A DNA stretch of 64,000 nucleotides from positions 50,618,540 through 50,682,539 of the forward strand of contig CM040432.1 of the NCBI GenBank assembly GCA_022702705.1. The letters run 5' to 3'. The stretch is from Papilionanthe hookeriana x Papilionanthe teres (taxonomy: Eukaryota > Streptophyta > Magnoliopsida > Asparagales > Orchidaceae). The translations under genes were made by a program, and so were the position numbers. This document shows, in pieces, positions 33,367 to 45,599 of this stretch. Position 1 is the stretch's first letter; each line of letters starts with the position of its first letter. Below the pieces are notes generated by a model, which had not been told where the DNA came from, made no database searches, and was given only the letters and a program-made list of their open reading frames with translations.

Positions 33367-35099
33367 TGATACACCTAAAATATAAAGTATTTTTATGCAC
33401 ATTTTTATAACTATTTTTAATGATACTGCACTTTAATAGAAGGTATTTTGTGTTTTTCTTGCAGATATGATGAAAATGGATGGTCATGATGAAAGGAGCA
33501 AAATTGGATCAAATTTGGAGCAAAAAAAGATGAAAAATAAAAATTTGGGCACTGGAGGCTAAGCGCCGCTTTGCCGGCGCTTAGCCGCCACAGTTAAAAA
33601 TCAAAATTCAAATGAATTTGGCGCCAATTTCAAAGGGAATGAGATGCAACTCTTGGTGGTAACTTCCATAACTTCCTTTGGGCGGCAAGTTTGAATGAAG
33701 GGGTGCATTCTTTGGTGGATACATTGAATCTGGACACATTTTGAAGAGATACCAAGGCACCTTTTGGTTTACTATTTAAAGAGAGTCTTAGGAAAGATTA
33801 AGGAGCTCTTCCTTTGCATTTTGAAGAGAGTTTTCATTAGGAGTAGGAGTAGAGAGTAGAAAGGAGAAAAGGGTCAGAGTGAAGTCTTCTTCTTCCCACT
33901 TCTTTTCTTTCTTTTAAGTTTAGTTTTTATTGAAGTCTGAAGTTATTCTGAGTCATTGGAGTTGGGAGATTCTCTCTGAGGAGTAGTTTAGTGAAGAGTT
34001 AAAGTTTCAAAGGAACTTCCTAAGTCTTGTGGAGAGAATTTTCAGATAAGTGTTTACTTTTATTCTTACATTTAGTTTTTTTTAATTAATATTTATTTTT
34101 GTTTGTTATTTTTCTTATGGTTTTTAATTTCAAATCAATGTGTTTTTGTATTTTCTCAATGCATTCTGAGTAGTTTACTTTATCTTTTTTCATTCTTAAA
34201 TGGAGAAGTAATTAATTTGTAAAGAATTGTTGTGGAAAGTATAAGTGTTTAAAAGTTAGAAGAAGTTGTGAAGATTGATTAAGAAAACTTTGTTTACTTC
34301 TTAATTTGGCCTGTTAAGTTATAGAATATCTTGAGATTATGTACGATTCAATGCGATATTGTCTCATAAAAGTTAGTAAGAATCACATGCAATTATATGG
34401 GTGAGAATTTTAGTCCATATAATTGAATGTAATATTAGAAGATATTTTTATGGAAGGGAGTAAAATTAGAGGATTTTAGAGTGACATGCTAAAACCCCCC
34501 AAATTTGGTTTGAAGTTTTTAGTTTTGTTATGAGAAGTTAGCCCCTAGTTGGTGGGAAATGAGGGAAATCTAGAGTGAGAGACTGGTATCTTCCCTGCCT
34601 AACCATGTTCAAAATGATAAAAATTTCAAATTAACCTATGTTCTTTATAGAACCAAGTAAGGGTAAAGAACACATTTGCTTCTATCTGTCACAACAAATT
34701 TAAATACTTCCACAATAATACTTTAATAATTATTACTACTTCATAAAAGGAAAGAAAAATATATTATAGTTAATAGTATTTTACATACAGTGTTATTAGT
34801 TATTATAATTTTAATTTCTTGCTTAAAATTTTATTAAGGAAATTTCAAAAAACAAATCAACTTTCAAAACTTTTTAAAATCAAGACAAACTTTTAAAAGC
34901 CATAAAAAAAAGTAAAAAGATAATTTTTCTGATTCCTTTGAAGATTTTCAAATTTTCCCTGTAGGTTCGATATCTCGGGGCTTAATCAGAAAGTCCTATA
35001 TTACTTGATAAACGATACGTATACTTGCGTAGTATCCCATATTATAAAATCAAAATTTTCATATCTAAATCATTAGCACATATATTTGGTGTGGAGTCA
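33367..35099 (+). repeat. Athila-type LTR (1733 bp)
   Basis: It starts TGATACACCTAAAATATAAA and ends TTTGGTGTGGAGTCA. It has a TATA-like TATTTAAA at 33773-33780, GGCGCTTAGCCGCC-type palindromes at about 33560-33590, and the U5 phrase GATACGTATACTTGCGTAGT shared with other Athila LTRs here. It is followed by AGTTTTTGGCA, which is the start of the Athila PBS context, so the LTR has internal sequence on both sides. Confidence 0.8.
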
Positions 35100-35885
35100 A
35101 GTTTTTGGCACAGATATATTTATCGGTGATGAGCAGATAGGAACATTCTAGATCATATATAATTCATTAATTCATGCAGGAGTAAAAGTTACCCACCTAC
35201 CTCGCACATAGATGCTTCCCTGGTTGATTCCATGCAAATTAGAGTAAAACTCCTTCACCACAGGAATGACTACTGTGACAGTAGTGTAGGAAAATACTTC
35301 CCATCGTCGCTACACGATCATCTCTTCAATCACTATCAAAGGATTGTTTAATCCTCGATTCACAAAGCCTCTTTCTTTGATTTATCTCCTCTTTTTCAGT
35401 ACTTAGTTGAAGATTCATTGTGCCTCAGAACTAACAAACTTTCTCCTGTTGAACACTTGAAATCTAGGGTAATCTGTGGAATTGAAATCCATTAGGGATG
35501 AAATCAAGGAAGTTTCCATTCATTTTTGGGAAATGGAGAGTTTAGGAACCGTCTTTGGAGGTTTATAGGGGGAAAATTCCACAGAAAACTGCCAAAAAGC
35601 TCCATTTTGAACTTCAAAAACTTTCCACTTGCCGTTCTCGCCGTCGGCGGCCTCGATGGCGCCGTCGGTGGGCCTATGCAATTAAATTGTCAGAGCTCTC
35701 GGGAAAAACCTGCCATCGGCGCCCAAGGAAAAATTTGCACATTAACGTCGTGGTCCAAATGCGTTCCAAATTTTCTTTATGGATCCAAATTCCATGTTGA
35801 TCAAAGGATAAATACGAGTAGTAGAATTCAATACTACCTCATACTAATGATAAATTCAAACAAATACTCAATAAATAAAGATAAC
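35100..35885 (-). repeat. Probable 3' LTR remnant of minus-strand element A
   Basis: Reading the minus strand, the part at about 35630-35760 shares GGCGCCGA, the phrase TTTTCCCGAGAG and the GCCGACGGCGAG palindrome-rich segment with the 5' LTR at 42730-42900. It sits where the 3' LTR should be. The rest (35100-35470) could not be aligned by eye; it contains a 17-bp near-palindrome, ACTACTGTGACAGTAGT, at 35269-35285. Open frames at 35526-35918 are in LTR-like sequence and are not supported as genes. Confidence 0.4.
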
Positions 35886-35925
35886 TATGGGTTGCCTCCC
35901 ATAAAGCGCTTGGTTTAACGTCGTC
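35886..35925 (-). other. Conserved post-pol motif of element A
   Basis: On the minus strand the sequence reads AAGCGCTTTATGGGAGGCAA followed by CCCAT. A GGGTTGCCTCCCA-type motif after pol is common in Athila/Tat-lineage elements. Its role is unknown to me. Confidence 0.5.
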
Positions 35926-35975
35926 AGTCTGACCTATTCAGGTGCTATTCAGGTTGAATGATCATTAAAACCTCT

Positions 35976-37147
35976 TTAAATTTCGATCTTTTTACCTTCA
36001 AAATATGGTTTTAATCTATGTCCATTTACTTTAAATATATTCCCAGTCTTCGGATCTTCAATTTCAACATCTTCTTAAGTATAAACTAGAGTCAGAATAA
36101 AAAGTCCTAACCAACGAGACTTCAATTTCCCAGGGAATAACTTCAACCTTGTATTGTAAAGCAAAACTTCTTGTCCTGGTTCAAAGTTCTTCTAGTTAAT
36201 CTTCTGATCATGCCTTAACTTCAGTTTCTTCTTATAAATTATGTCGTTATCATAAGATTCATTTCTTAATTCTTCTAATTCATTCATTTGTAACAATCTC
36301 TTCTCACCAGTATTTTTCAAATTATAATTGAATTCTTTAATCGCCCAATATGCTTTATTGTCCAATTCTACTGGTAAGTGGCAAGTCTTTCCAAAAATGA
36401 GTTTGAAAGGAGTCATTCCAATAGGAGTTTTATAAGCAGTCCTGTATGCCCATAATGCAGTATCCAGTCTGGTAGACCAATCAAATCTACTAGGGTTTAC
36501 ATTCTTTTCTAGAATTCATTTAATCTCTCGATTAGAAACTTCAGCTAACCCACTAGTCTGAGGATGATAAGCAGTAGAGATTCTATCAATAAAATTAAAC
36601 TTTTCTACTAATCTCTGAATATATTTATTCCTAAAATGGGATCCTCCATCGATGATAATCACTCTCGGTATTCCGTATCTTGTGAAAATGTTTTTCATTA
36701 AGAATCTTGAAAAACTTTTAGCATCACAATGATGTAAGCTTGTGCTTCAATCCACTTTGATACATAATAATTTGCAATCAATATATATAAGTTCCCAAAT
36801 GAAAGAATAAATGGTCCCATGAAATCTAATCCCCAAACATCAAAGATCTCAACTTCTAAAATGAAATTTAGAGGCATTTCCTTTATTCTAGATATATTAC
36901 CTACTTGTTGGCATATATCACAAGTTTTGATATATCTGTAAATATCTCTAAAGAGAGTAGGGCAATAAAATCTAGCTTGTAAAATTTTATGCGCAGTTTT
37001 TTCAGTCCCAAAATGTCCTCTAAATTCAGAATCATGGCATTTTTGAATAATCAGTTCAGTTTCTTCATAAAGAACACCTTCTAATAATAAGATCTTTGCA
37101 TTGCTTATATAAATATGGTTCATCCAAAAAATATGCTTTTGCATCAT
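35976..37147 (-). pseudogene. Integrase of Athila-type element A
   Basis: The HHCC finger is complete in the first open piece (37147-36698): HDSEFRGHFG and CDICQQ. The core follows with VWGLDFMGPF (first Asp), IIIDGGSHF (second Asp, in 36698-36516) and GLAEVSNREIK (Glu). The C-terminal piece TPFKLIFGKTCHLPVEL plus AYWAIKEFN (36416-36192) is characteristic of the Athila lineage. The chain then reads FEPGQEVLLYNTRLKLFPG and ends with GKKIEI at the TAA on 35976-35978. All three catalytic residues survive. Frameshifts at about 36700 and 36420-36515, and a stop near 36120, break the frame. Confidence 0.88.
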
Positions 37148-37411
37148 GAATGAATTTTTTCTGTTGCTGCAGTGTTAGTATAGGAGGCAAAATATCACTT
37201 CCAATATAATTAACTATAACAGAATACCAAGGTATTTTCCACTCATTAATATTATAAAGTTGTTAATCAGAGAAACTGTCTGTAATTTCATTGTCGGTGT
37301 TAGATAATTCATGATATTCTAATCTCGACAAATAATCAACAATTTAATTATCAGTTCCCATTCTATCAATTATCACAAAATCGAATTCTTGCATCAAAAG
37401 TATCCATCTGA

Positions 37412-37864
37412 TTAATCTTGGTTTGGTATCTTCTTTTGCATCAGATATTTAATAGCAGAGTGATCAGTATGCACAATACATTTAGTCCCAATTAAATAAG
37501 ACCTAAATTTGTCAAAAGCATACATAATAGCCAGTAACTCTTTTTCAGTAACCGTATAGTTAATTTGAACATCGTTAAGATTTCTACTAGCATAGTATAT
37601 AACTTTGAAAATCTTATAATATCTTTGTCCAAGAAAAACTCCAATAGCATAATCACTAGCATCAAACATTAATTTGAATGGTTTCTCCCAGTCAGGTGAC
37701 ACTATTATAGGTGATGTGATTAGTTTATCCTTTAATAACTCAAAGGCATTCAAGTAGTCTTCAGTAAATTCAAATTTATTATCCTTTTCTAAAAGTTGGC
37801 ATAGAGGTTTGCTTATTTTAGAAAAATTCTTTAATATGACGCCTGCAAAAACTAGCATGTCCAA
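37412..37864 (-). pseudogene. RT thumb and RNase H of element A
   Basis: A 150-codon stretch: FAGVILKNFSKISKPLCQLL (RT connection), then the RNase H motifs FDASDYAIGVFLGQ, YTVTEKELLAIMYAFDKFR and HTDHSAIKYLM. The three acidic catalytic positions are present. It ends with a stop just past the RNase H core, where an intact copy would continue into the integrase linker. Only one RNase H domain is present, as expected for Athila. Confidence 0.87.
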
Positions 37865-38770
37865 GAAAACTTCTTACACCTCTCACTGTAGTAGGAGGTG
37901 GTAGTTTAACTATAACTTAAATTTTTACAGGGTCTACTTCCATGCTATTTTCTAAAATTTTATGCTCTAATACAATTCCTCTTGCAACCATAATTTGACA
38001 TTTCTCCCAATTTAGAACTAAATTAGTTCTTTCGCATAGCTCTAAAACTTTTTCAAGATGATTTAGGTATGTGTCAAATGATGTTCCAAATATAGAGAAA
38101 TCATCTACTTCTATTCCATCATCAATTAACTTAATGAATATAGACATCATACATCTTTGGAATGTTGCAGGTGCATTACATAATCCGAAAGGCATTCTTC
38201 GAAAAGCAAAAGTTCAGAAGGAGTAGTGAATGTAGTTTTCTCTTGATCCTTAGGAGCAATAGGAATTTGATGGTAACCAGTATATCCATCCAGAAAGTAG
38301 TAGTACTTGTGTCAGCAAGCCTATCCAACATTTGGTCCAGAAAAGGAAGAGGAAAATGATCTTTCTAGTGGCAACATTTAATTTTCTATAATAAAAAAAA
38401 AATACGCCACCCAGTAACTTGTCTGATAGGTATTAGTTCATTATTCTGATTTGCTTCAATAGTTACTCCTCCTTCTTAGGAACACAATGAATTGAGCTTA
38501 CCAAAGCACTGTCCGAAATAGGATATATAATTCCAGCATCTAACCATTTTAAAATCTCTTTTTTAACTACTTTCATAATAGGGTTCAGTCTCCTTTGTGG
38601 GTCAATTCGTGGTTGATGTTTGTCTTCAATAAATTTTTGTGCATACAAATCGAAGGGCTAATTCCATTTTTATCAGCTAGAGTCCAACCAAAAGCTTTTT
38701 TGTACTTTTTTAATGTATCCATTAATATTTGTTCTTAAATTTCATTCAAGTCTGAGGATAAAATTACCGG
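37865..38770 (-). pseudogene. Reverse transcriptase of element A
   Basis: N-terminal RT is readable at 38648-38463 (LNPIMKVVKKEILKWLDAGI, then SSIHCVPKKE). Fingers and palm are decayed at 38200-38460. At 38195-37917 it reads MPFGLCNAPATFQRCMM and LVLNWEKCQIMVARGIVL. The catalytic motif, normally FMDD in Athila, reads EVDDFSIF (about 38100-38111): two residues are missing just before the Asp pair, an in-frame deletion that would damage the active site. Confidence 0.87.
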
Positions 38771-39450
38771 TAAAGTTGACAACTCTCCTGAGAATGCATA
38801 TTTCAAATGAATAGGAAGAGTCTTCAATTCAAGTTCAGTGGGTTTTACAATAGATGGAATTAAGATTTCGTTCTATAGTACTATTGAATCAAGCATTTCA
38901 AATTATTCCTGAATATAAAAAGCTTCTTTGTTATCAATTTCATCATAATTATCGTTTTCCATATCTTCATGTTCTTCAATTTTTTTCTTTGAAATATTAT
39001 TTTCTCAAATAATCGCATGTATCCATTCTAAAACATTCATCATCTTTTTCTATTGAAGGATATTTCATTTACTTTGAGATATTAAAGGTTATTTCCTGAT
39101 TATTTACTCTCATAGTCAACTCTCCTTTTTGAACATCTATCATGGCTCTTCCTGTATCTAAGAATTGTCTTCCTAAAATGATAGCTATTTCCTTGTCTTC
39201 TTTCATATCCAAAATGATAAAGTCTACAGGAAAGATAAATTTATCAACCTTAACCGGAACATATTCTACAACTCCTTTTGGATGTGTAAAAGATCGATCA
39301 GCTAACTGTAGAGTTACAGAAGTTGGTGCAATCTCTCATATTCCTAACCTTTTAAAAGTTGATAGAGGCATCAGATTTATGTTATCTCCCAAATCACATA
39401 ATGCTTGTCCATAAAATTTTTCATCAATAGAACACAGGATAGTAAACTAC
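38771..39450 (-). pseudogene. Protease and protease-RT linker of element A
   Basis: On the minus strand the region reads ALCDLGDNINLMPLSTF, with the active-site loop at 39384-39395 (DLGD instead of the usual DLGA), then a stop, then LQLADRSFTHPKGVVEYVPV, FPVDFIILDMKEDKE, IIILGRQFLDTGRAMIDVQK and MRVNNQEITFNI, ending at a stop near 39076. The order and phrases match Athila-type proteases. The sequence from about 39075 to 38771 is a decayed linker. Confidence 0.78.
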
Positions 39451-39480
39451 ATGATCTCTAAGTTTTTCAGAAAGCTTTTT

Positions 39481-41130
39481 CTAAATTTTAGCACTACGCT
39501 CTTCACTGAGTGCAACAGTCTCATGATCTAGTAACTTCCTCTTTTTGTTGAGTATATCCTTCATAAATTTAACATAATCAGGCATTTGTTCCAAAGCTTC
39601 AACAAAAGGAATATCAATTGATATTTTTTTTAAAATTTCAAAGAATTTCGCAAATTTTTTTCCCTTGTCTTGTTCCTTCAGTCTTTGAGGAAATGGTGGT
39701 GGTGGTCTTTCAACAACAATTTTCATAGGTTTCAGAGGATAATCAGGATATAAACTTTCATTTTCTCCCTCAGTTTCCACTTTTTCCTTTTCAACTACAG
39801 TTTCTTTCTGGCCCCTTATTTCTAACTCTTTTCCACTTGTTAATTGATTATCCTTGATCTGTTCTTTTCCTTGATATTTAGGATTTACTTCAACATTGCT
39901 AGGTAAAGTTCCAACAGGTCTATTGCTTAGTGCAGTAGCAATATGCCCCAATTGGTTTTCTATGTTTTTAATAGCAGCTCCTTGATTTTGTAATTGATTT
40001 CCTATATTCAAAACTAGTTCTTCCATAGACAACTTCTTCTCCTTAAATTGTGAATTATTATAAAAACCTGGTGAATTAGAAGGTCTATAATTGGAATTAC
40101 CCTGATTTTTTACATTTCCTAATGGCTTTACAGGATTTTCCCCCACTGAGAATTAACAGGATTAGCATTACCTTGGTTATTCCAATTAAAGTTTGGATGA
40201 TTCTTCTAACCTGGATTATAGTAGTTTGAATAAGGGTTATTTTGTCTATTATTTATCAAATTTAAAGTTTCATATGAAGATTGAGCATCTACAATTTGTC
40301 CCAATGAATTTCCTTCTAACACTGGAGGTGTTTGAGAACAATTCATTCCGTATTGATCTATTTTCTTTGAAAGAGCAGCAATTTGAGAAAATATCATAGT
40401 TAAAGCATCCGAATCATGAATATTGGCTACTTTCTTAGGATTTTCTCTTTCAGCGGGCCATTAAAAATTATTGGTAGCCATTTCTTTGATTAAAGCATAA
40501 TCTTCTTCAAAAGGTTTAGACATTAGTCATCCGCCACCAACAGCAACAATGATAGATCTAAGAGATCCTACTAATCCATTATAAAAAGTTTGAATAATTA
40601 ATCAATATGGTAAAGCATGACGTGGACATCTCCTAAGAAGATCTTTAAATCTTTCCCAAGATTCGTATATCGATTCTCCCTCATATTGACTGAAAGATGT
40701 GATATCATTTCTAAGCTTAATAGTCTTAGATGGTGGAAAATACTTCGATAAGAATTTTTGTGAAAGATACCCCAAAGTTCTAATAGATGCTGGTGCTAAC
40801 GAATTTAACCAAGCCTTAGCCTTGTCCCTTAGTGAAATAAGAAAAAAGTCTAAGTCTAACAACATCATCAGACACTCTATCATATTTAAATGTAGCACAA
40901 AATTCTAGAAAATTCACAAGATGTAAATTAGGATCTTCGTTAGAAGTTCTACCGAATTAGTTATTTTGTATCATTTGGATAATTGTAGGTTTAAGCTCAA
41001 ATGAATTAGCAGCTACATCAGGGTTTTGGATAGTTAAGTGAATTTCATCTAATGTATGGTTAGCATAATCTCTTAAACGTCTAGATTGATGTTCATTTTC
41101 TTTTCTTTGGTTGTTTACGTTGTTTTCCAT
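39481..41130 (-). pseudogene. gag: gag of Athila-type element A
   Basis: The start codon lies at 41130-41128 (MENNVNNQRKENEH). The first segment matches the B fragment at 43330. The capsid core is at 40898-40602: LRDKAKAWLNSLAPASI, FLSKYFPPSKTIKLRNDITS and ESIYESWERFKDLLRRCP, all typical of Athila Gag. Later pieces (40397-40206, 40146-39481) are Asn/Gln-rich then Pro/Lys-rich (VVERPPPPFPQRLK), ending with LNKKRKLLDHETVALSEERSAKI. At least four frameshifts or stops separate the pieces. Confidence 0.85.
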
Positions 41131-41350
41131 TGTGTCAGGATTTCTAAGTTATTTTCTCAGTTTTCTAATTTTCCTAATTGTGCGTTCAAATTCCGAATCG
41201 TAGGGTATAGGATTTTCAGGTCCAAATTTACGCATACAATCAAAATCAGTACACAGAAAAATAGTTGACTAAATATGATAATAAGTTGCGATTCTATTAA
41301 AATGTTTTCTAATAGCCCTAAATTGTCCATTACTCAAATTATGTTATATT

Positions 41351-41367
41351 CCCCGGCAATGGCGCCA
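41351..41367 (-). other. PBS of element A
   Basis: On the minus strand TGGCGCCATTGCCGGGG lies six bases after the LTR end. It matches the usual Athila-type PBS (TGGCGCCGTTGCCGGGG) with one change. Confidence 0.85.
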
Positions 41368-41373
41368 AAAACA

Positions 41374-43050
41374 TGAACCACTCCGCGCACTTCGTGTAAG
41401 CTTAATTTTGCAAGAATTTGATAATGAAGTGTATAAAATATTCAATAATCGCATAGTTACTCTTATCAACGCAAGTATACGTATCGCTTAAGTAATACAG
41501 GACTCTAGTGGAGTCCTAGATATCGATCCCACAGGGAATATATTAGAGGTTACGAACTAGGATTTTAGAAACCAATATAGAATCACAACCTTGTAGTTCA
41601 AATTGCCTATTTGTCACTAATATGCAATCGTAAATAAGATGTAATTTTAATAAACTAATTCTACTAATAATTAACTACTTTTACTAATAAAGTGAGGTTC
41701 AATATATAAGTAAGTATCCTTCTCCTTGTTAAGAAATTTAAGTGAACGGATAAATAGAATTAGTTTAAAACTGTGTTGTGCCAAATAGGAGCATACCTAT
41801 TCTTCACCCTTTGGTCCAAACATAAAGAACATTAACTAATCCTATGCTTGGTTACTGAATCTGCAGCTTGGCTGGGAGGATACTGGCTCTCACTTCGGAG
41901 CTCCCACGTTCCCCTCGCCTGAGGGCTAACATCTACACTTCAACACCCAAATGATAGAACCGAATTGAAGATTTTAGTCTGTCACTCTAAAATCTCCAAT
42001 TCTACACACGATAAATAATATTTCCCTATTTATTTGCACCCTACTTTCAAGGACTTTGATCTCCCTGAATCTTGGATGTAATCTTCACTTTAGTTGTAAA
42101 AATCAACATATTTTATCAAATAAATTGGCTAGATTGAAAGTAAATTAATATTGAAGTGAAAAGATCATCACAACTTCTTTAACGTTCTCTTGGCGCAACT
42201 AATTCAAATCACCATTTCACAAAATCTCAAAACAAGGAGAAAGACAGAGAAACTACTCAGATCTCATGGAGAAGATGCGACAAAACTTAGATTTAATTTA
42301 TAAAAGCAAAGTTATACAAACTATAATAAGTAAATACAACTTATCTCGAATTCCTCCCCAATCAAACTCCTTGAAGTTCCTCTCAATCTCTTCCTTTCTT
42401 TATGGCACATAGAATTCTACTTTGAAGCGGTAAGGTGGAAGAAATTTTTCACATTCCTTCTACTCTTATAATCTCTTGAAGAATTCCTCACAATTAACAT
42501 TAATTTAACTCATTCTCTATAGCTATTATGGCACCCAAGACACTAACAGACACTCACAGATGCCTCTGGAAACCCTTGGACACACCATTTTTGGCCTCAA
42601 ATTGTCTCTTCTAAAGTTGTAGAAGAGTTTCCAAGAGTTGCCCAAGCATCCCTTAAAAAATCATCCACATTTAATGTACCTCGTGAGAGAACCAACATAC
42701 TCGTCATCGGAGGCCTCAATCTCCACATCGGCGGCCTTCTAGAATACTAGGTTTTGGACCTTTGTTAAGGCTCGCTATCGGCGGGGTCGAGCTCGCCGTT
42801 GGTGACTTTCTTTGTAATTTATTTTTTGAACTCTCGGGAAAAATCCGCTGTCAGCGCCATCGATCTCGCCGTCGGCGCCTAGGTTCAAATCTTCATATTT
42901 TGGTCCTTTTTACTCCAAATTCGTTCCTTTTTGCATCTTTTTGCTCCAATGTCCATAAATCAACATACCTGCAACAAAACATCAAAAATACTTTTCTTTA
43001 AAGTGCAATATCATCAAAATCAATATAATATAGGCATGAAAATCTTAACA
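41374..43050 (-). repeat. 5' LTR of element A (1677 bp)
   Basis: Minus-strand LTR from TGTTAAGATTTTCATGCC (at 43050) to GAGTGGTTCA (41374). It contains GGCGCCGACGGCGAG palindromic motifs near 42860-42885 and the U5 phrase GATACGTATACTTGCGTTGA near 41480. The length agrees with LTR B (1678 bp). It contacts gag fragment B directly at 43051. Confidence 0.85.
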
Positions 43051-43063
43051 TATTTTTAGTTGG

Positions 43064-43330
43064 TCAATCGTTTGACATGCCTTTATAACAAAATGTAGTG
43101 CAAAGTTCTAGAAAACTTGATAAGTGTAAATATGGATATTCTAAATGAGTTCTTCTAGACTGGTTGTTCTGTACTAGTTGGATAATCATTGGATTTAGTT
43201 CAAACGAGTCAGCTTCTACGACAGGGTTTTGTATACTTGACTGAATTTCATCTGTCGTATTATTTACATAATCCCTCAATGATTTATGATGATTTTTCAA
43301 GTTATGATTTTGAATGTTTACCATTTCCAT
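43064..43330 (-). pseudogene. gag: gag N-terminal fragment of element B
   Basis: About 89 codons. It is collinear with the first 90 residues of element A Gag (LRDYVNNTTDEIQSSIQNP against LRDYANHTLDEIHLTIQNP; FELNPMIIQLVQNN against FELKPTIIQMIQNN). It ends abruptly at the LTR of A. The rest of B is not seen on the other side of A, so it was deleted or separated. Confidence 0.8.
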
Positions 43331-43657
43331 TACTAGTTTTTCAAGTCCTTTCTACTTTTTTTTCATCATCCATTTTTCAAACTCGGGACCATAAGGCACA
43401 AGTCCTACAGATTCTTTTTTTTTTCCTACATAACACAACAAACAATACACTAAAAAATAAAACATATAAAACGAAAAATTTATTCAACACAACAAAACAT
43501 TTTCACAAACACCTTATTATTCACACAAACAATTTTTTCACAACACTTTCATAAAAAAAATACTTTTCACACAAAAACAATTTTACGACACTAAAGTTTT
43601 CCAATTCTAAGGCTAATTATTTCAACTAAAATTCTCCCAAGCTACTTACTGAAGCTT
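43331..43657 (-). other. Leader (5' UTR) of element B
   Basis: AT-rich leader between PBS and gag start, with no gene. Open frames on the plus strand here are low-complexity Thr/Asn/Lys sequence. Confidence 0.6.
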
Positions 43658-43674
43658 CCCCGACAACGACGCCA
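43658..43674 (-). other. PBS of element B
   Basis: On the minus strand TGGCGTCGTTGTCGGGG lies six bases after the LTR end. It is the Athila PBS with two changes, both consistent with decay at CpG or C sites. Confidence 0.82.
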
Positions 43675-43680
43675 AAAACT

Positions 43681-45358
43681 TGATCCTACTTTATTATATG
43701 CACGAATTTATGAACCCAGATTTATATATTTATAATTAATTTGTAAAGTCACAGTTTCAAATGCAAGTATACGTATCGCTCAAGTAATCCAGGATTCTAG
43801 TGGAGTCCTGTTTATCGATCCCACAGGAAAGAGAGGTAAGAGGTTCTTAGTCAAATTCTAGTCTACTATTATCAGACTTTAGATTGGAATGTCGATATAA
43901 GTTGTTTTTTAACAACTACTCTTAAAGGTAAATCTTAATTTTAAAATAACTAATAACTACTCCTAAAGGAAAATATTAATACTAAAGATAACCCTTTCTA
44001 GATAAATTGGTTTGGTGAATTTTGAGATAAAAAAATCTACTATTCTTATGTAGTGAAATGGATAATGTAAAGGAATGAGATGCAATAAATAATGTTTGTG
44101 CCAGATAGGAGCAATCTTATTCTTTACGCTTTTCCAAGCGCATAAAGAACATTGGCTAATCCAAGGTTTAGTCTCTAAATCCGTGGTTAGACTGGGAGGA
44201 TACTGGCTCTAACTCCAGAGCTCCCACTTCCCTTCGCCTAAAGGCTAACTCTCACTTTAGTTTCCAAACACTAGGACCGAATTGAGAATTTTAGTCTGTC
44301 ACCCTAAAATCTCTAATTCTACGCACATCAAAGTATATTTCCATATTTATTTGCACTCAAACCCCATGAACTTCACCATCTATGGAATTTGAATGTGGTT
44401 CCACTTTATTGAGAATTACACCGCCCTCTCAGATCATAGCACAATTACATCGAATTTTAATACTACAACGAGCTCTTTTTGTAATATAAATGAAGTGAAA
44501 GTAAAAACCATCATATTTATAATTAAATTCATTTCTAGCATGCATCACTAAATCTTAAATATGAATCCTACTCATTGTAAAAGAAAAGTAAAAGGAAAAT
44601 AATGGCAAAATCTTCTCATGTCACTATTTCCTAAGAAGAAGAAAGAGTAAGAGAAAGACATCACAAAGCACAAAGAAATCACAACGGAAAACTTCATTTC
44701 AAAGCAAATCCACAAAATAAGTGTTTAAAAAAATCAGAAGATAATAAAAAACGCAATACTTAGCTTTTTCCTCTTGAGAGAAAGAAGAAGATCTCTCCCA
44801 CAAAGTCTCCCGTTGATCCATGCAATGCTAGAAAAAACCCTTACAAATTCTCTCAAAATCCCCACACCAATCTCTCCAAAAAAGTAGAAATCTACATTTC
44901 TACTCCTATTCTAAGATCTCTCAACATTATCCAATTAATTCCTAACATTCCTCCTCCTTACACAGACCATTTCTGACCTAAAATTATTCTTTTAAAGTGT
45001 AGGGATGAATTTCCCAAGAGGTGCTTGAAGAAACCTTCCAAAAAGCGTCAAGATTTGATGTATATGGACAATAACCGCTTCTAGCAACGTCCGATGCTGT
45101 TTGGACGCAGTTCGGTGCATTATTCCATTGAATTTTCGTGCTCTCGAGACACTGGCACCGTCCGACGCTGGTCAAGGTGCGGTTCGGCACTGGTACTGCG
45201 CAGCTCCACCGTTTGTCTCCATTTCTGCTCCGATTTGCCTCGTTTCAGTTGCGTTGCGTTCGTAACAGATAGCCCTACAAAATAAGCATAAAATAACATT
45301 TATTTAAAGTGTAATCTTATTCAAAAATATGCAAGAAGTGTAAAGGAGATTAAGCAAA
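43681..45358 (-). repeat. 5' LTR of element B (1678 bp)
   Basis: Minus-strand LTR from TGCTTAATCTCC (45358) to ATAAAGTAGGATCA (43681). The U5 phrase is ATACGTATCGCTCAAG on the plus strand (about 43768). The length matches LTR A to one base. The short open frame at 45094-45285 lies within the LTR. Confidence 0.78.
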
Positions 45359-45369
45359 AAAAGACTTAT

Positions 45370-45549
45370 TAAAATTTGCAAGGCCAAAATTTGCATTTTT
45401 TCTCGTTTTTGCTCCAAATTGCACTATTTTTGTTTTCTTTTTTACAAAAGTCATTTCTTGTACCTAAAACCAGAAAATATACAAAATACCTTCCTTTATA
45501 GTGCCATATCATAAAAAATAGGTATGAAATAGACCTTAAAAAGCTATCA
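45370..45549 (-). repeat. Athila LTR 5'-end scrap next to LTR B
   Basis: Minus-strand TGATAGCTTTTTAAGGTC starts at 45549 and runs through GGCACTATAAAGGAAGGTAT, the same layout as the first 180 bp of other Athila LTRs (compare 1639-1760). It looks like an older LTR into which B inserted. Confidence 0.5.
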
Positions 45550-45599
45550 AATTTCAATGGATCAGATATCTTCATCTCCTTGAGATTAAGCTCTAGAAA

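Noticed and set aside
35526..35918. 130-codon plus-strand frame starting MGNGEFRN
   Set aside because: It crosses probable minus-strand LTR sequence and the post-pol motif, and has no recognisable domain.
39142..39414. Plus-strand 90-codon frame
   Set aside because: Antisense shadow of the element A protease, which is read on the minus strand.
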